DNA from: an uncultured Bacteroidales bacterium
Lineage (GTDB): Bacteria; Bacteroidota; Bacteroidia; Bacteroidales; UBA932
NCBI GenBank assembly: GCA_900317065.1
Contig: ONFK01000062.1
Coordinates: forward strand, 1-8,235
Direction of reading: 5' to 3'
Length of the DNA stretch: 8,235 bases
Position numbers and translations under genes: made by a program. A model generated the notes under the pieces. That model worked only from the letters and a program-made list of their open reading frames with translations, was not told where the DNA came from and searched no databases. Within the stretch, counting starts at the first letter, position 1, and the number at the start of each line of letters is the position of its first letter. Of this stretch, positions 6,961 through 8,235 are shown piece by piece.

Positions 6961-6998
6961 CCTTACACCCCCGGAAATCATACACTGGAAATAACACT

Positions 6999-8235
6999 AT
7001 GACAACACTTCTTGCTCTTCTCGCAAGCATCGCGGTATTGCACACCGCAAACACCACCATGGTTCTGGAAACGGAACCCGGACAGGAACTCAAGACAATT
7101 TACTATGGCACGAAGCTCAGCGAATCCGAAACCGCCATGCTGGGCTCCTACAAAGCACAGCGCACCTATCCTTGCTACGGCGTGATAGGGACGGAGGAAG
7201 CGGCGTTCGCCGCGATACAGTCCGACGGCAACCGCACCGTGCAGCTGCGCATCGACAGTGCCGAGACCAGCTCCTGGGATGGCGGAAATCAGCTTTGCGT
7301 GACCTGCAAAGACGGTTTTTATCCGCTCACCGTCAAGATCTTTTTCAAGACCTTCAAGGACCAGGACATGATTGAAACCTGGACGGAGACAATAAACGAA
7401 GGCAAGAAGCCCGTCACCCTTACCCGCTTCGATTCCGGGCATCTTCCCATACGAGTAGACGATGTGTGGATTTCCACGCTCTACGGCACCTGGGCCAACG
7501 AGGGCCGGGTGAATACCGAGCCCCTGACCCGCGGCTGGAAGGTCATACGCAACATAGACGGCACCCGCAACTCCCATACTTCCCACGGAGAGGTAATGAT
7601 ATCGCTCGACGGCAGGCCCAGGGAGGATGCCGGCCGGGTGATAGGCGCCGCCCTTTGCTGGGGAGGCAATTATGAGCTGCGCTTCCAGACCAATGACAGC
7701 GATTACCATCATTTCTTTGCCGGAATACTCCCGGAGCACGACAATGTGGTGCTTGCCAAGGGTAAGTCTTTCGCTACTCCCCACCTGGCGCTTTCCTTCA
7801 GTTCGGAAGGCCTCGGCGGAGTAAGCCGCAATTTCCATCGCTGGGGCCGCAAATATATGCTGCGGCACGGCGATAAGGAGCGCGACATACTTCTGAACAG
7901 CTGGGAGGGCGTGTATTTCAACATCAACGAAGAGGGGATGAAGCAGATGATGGACGACATCGCCTCGATGGGCGGTGAACTCTTCGTTATGGACGACGGC
8001 TGGTTCGGAGCCAAATATCCCCGCAAGAACGACCATTCTTCCCTCGGCGACTGGACCACCGATACCACCAAGCTCCCCAACGGAATCCCCGGACTTGTGA
8101 AGGCCGCCACCGAGCGCGGGATCAAGTTCGGCATCTGGATAGAGCCCGAGATGACCAATACCATAAGCGAACTCTACGAGTCGCATCCCGACTGGATAAT
8201 CAAATCTGCCAACCGTGACATAGTGCAGGGCCGCG
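6999..8235 (+). CDS. GH36 α-galactosidase, C-terminus cut by window edge
   Basis: Retaining α-galactosidase of family GH36 (clan D), expected to remove α-1,6-linked galactose from galactomannan or its oligosaccharides. 412 codons are visible from ATG at 6999 to the right edge; the family is about 700-740 residues, so about 40 percent is missing, including the KWDxN nucleophile motif and the later acid/base Asp. The N-terminal β-supersandwich covers about residues 15-280. The (β/α)8 barrel begins near LLNSWEGVYFNINEE (298-312), followed by LFVMDDGWFG with Asp332-Asp333, SLGDWTTDTTKLPNGI (348-363) and KFGIWIEPEM (376-385), all classic GH36 motifs. The start is set by an in-frame TAA at 6951 with no ATG between. 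The N-terminus MTTLLALLASIAV is hydrophobic but has no Lys or Arg, so a secretion signal is uncertain. It follows the symporter by 161 bases on the same strand. Confidence 0.92.
   Translation, partial: MTTLLALLASIAVLHTANTTMVLETEPGQELKTIYYGTKLSESETAMLGSYKAQRTYPCYGVIGTEEAAFAAIQSDGNRTVQLRIDSAETSSWDGGNQLCVTCKDGFYPLTVKIFFKTFKDQDMIETWTETINEGKKPVTLTRFDSGHLPIRVDDVWISTLYGTWANEGRVNTEPLTRGWKVIRNIDGTRNSHTSHGEVMISLDGRPREDAGRVIGAALCWGGNYELRFQTNDSDYHHFFAGILPEHDNVVLAKGKSFATPHLALSFSSEGLGGVSRNFHRWGRKYMLRHGDKERDILLNSWEGVYFNINEEGMKQMMDDIASMGGELFVMDDGWFGAKYPRKNDHSSLGDWTTDTTKLPNGIPGLVKAATERGIKFGIWIEPEMTNTISELYESHPDWIIKSANRDIVQGR

Larger units (their letters stand above)
6838..6998 (+). other. 161-base gap between symporter and α-galactosidase genes
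   Basis: No convincing coding sequence is present. The left half is GC-rich and holds a hairpin (6886-6904) without a following T-run, so it is not a standard intrinsic terminator. The right half is AT-richer and holds TAAATTCG (6951-6958), which differs by one base from the -7 consensus TAnnTTTG but has no matching -33 element at the usual distance. The α-galactosidase may therefore be read through from the operon, have its own weak promoter, or both. Confidence 0.5.

Noticed and set aside
6924..6998. Small open frame starting with ATG at 6925 in the gap before the GH36 gene
   Set aside because: About 25 codons ending in the TGA that overlaps the GH36 start; no hydrophobic or basic pattern and no ribosome-binding context, so it is not supported as a leader peptide.
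5791..8186. Long minus-strand open frames opposite the symporter and α-galactosidase genes (5791-6981 and 6978-8186)
   Set aside because: Both lie over well-recognised plus-strand genes and read as antisense composition (rich in Gly, Ala, His, Arg) with no motif.
1..8235. tRNA, rRNA, CRISPR arrays, insertion sequences, phage or toxin-antitoxin genes
   Set aside because: I looked for repeat arrays, terminal inverted repeats, transposase motifs and clover-leaf sequences and saw none; the window is continuously occupied by one metabolic locus.

Overview
The window is a β-mannan (probably galactomannan) utilisation locus from a member of the Bacteroidota, most likely a Bacteroidales gut or rumen organism. 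This rests on three things: the gene set, which matches the known Bacteroides fragilis mannan pathway (GH26 mannanase, mannosylglucose phosphorylase, GPH symporter, cellobiose 2-epimerase); Bacteroidota-type lipoprotein signals; and -7 promoter boxes of the TAnnTTTG type with no purine-rich Shine-Dalgarno sequences. Coding DNA is fairly GC-rich and the divergent intergenic region is very AT-rich. I cannot name a genus with confidence; a GC-rich Rikenellaceae- or Prevotellaceae-like lineage would fit.

Layout: (1) 1-785, minus strand, cellobiose/mannobiose 2-epimerase, with its C-terminus off the left edge. (2) 786-870, an 85-base AT-rich divergent promoter region. (3) 871-1743, plus strand, AraC-type regulator. 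(4) 1744-1827, promoter region with a clear TAnnTTTG box. (5) 1828-6837, four tightly packed plus-strand genes with gaps of 4, 7 and 4 bases: GH5 mannanase lipoprotein, GH26 mannanase lipoprotein, GH130 mannosylglucose phosphorylase, GPH sugar:cation symporter. (6) 6838-6998, a 161-base gap with a hairpin and a small palindrome. (7) 6999-8235, GH36 α-galactosidase, with its C-terminus off the right edge.

How the genes work together (inferred from family knowledge): the two lipoprotein mannanases cut β-1,4-mannan to short manno-oligosaccharides, chiefly mannobiose. The α-galactosidase removes α-1,6-galactosyl side groups. The symporter takes mannobiose across the inner membrane. The epimerase converts mannobiose (Man-β1,4-Man) to Man-β1,4-Glc, and the GH130 enzyme splits this with phosphate into mannose 1-phosphate and glucose. 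The AraC protein, placed between the epimerase and the operon, is the obvious local regulator. No SusC/SusD pair and no hybrid two-component sensor lie in the window.

The pathway itself is established, so I see no wholly new system. The points worth a second look are the divergent arrangement around the regulator, a possible leaderless epimerase transcript, the non-SusCD character of the visible locus, an odd N-terminus on the GH36 enzyme and an unassigned C-terminal tail on the GH5 enzyme.
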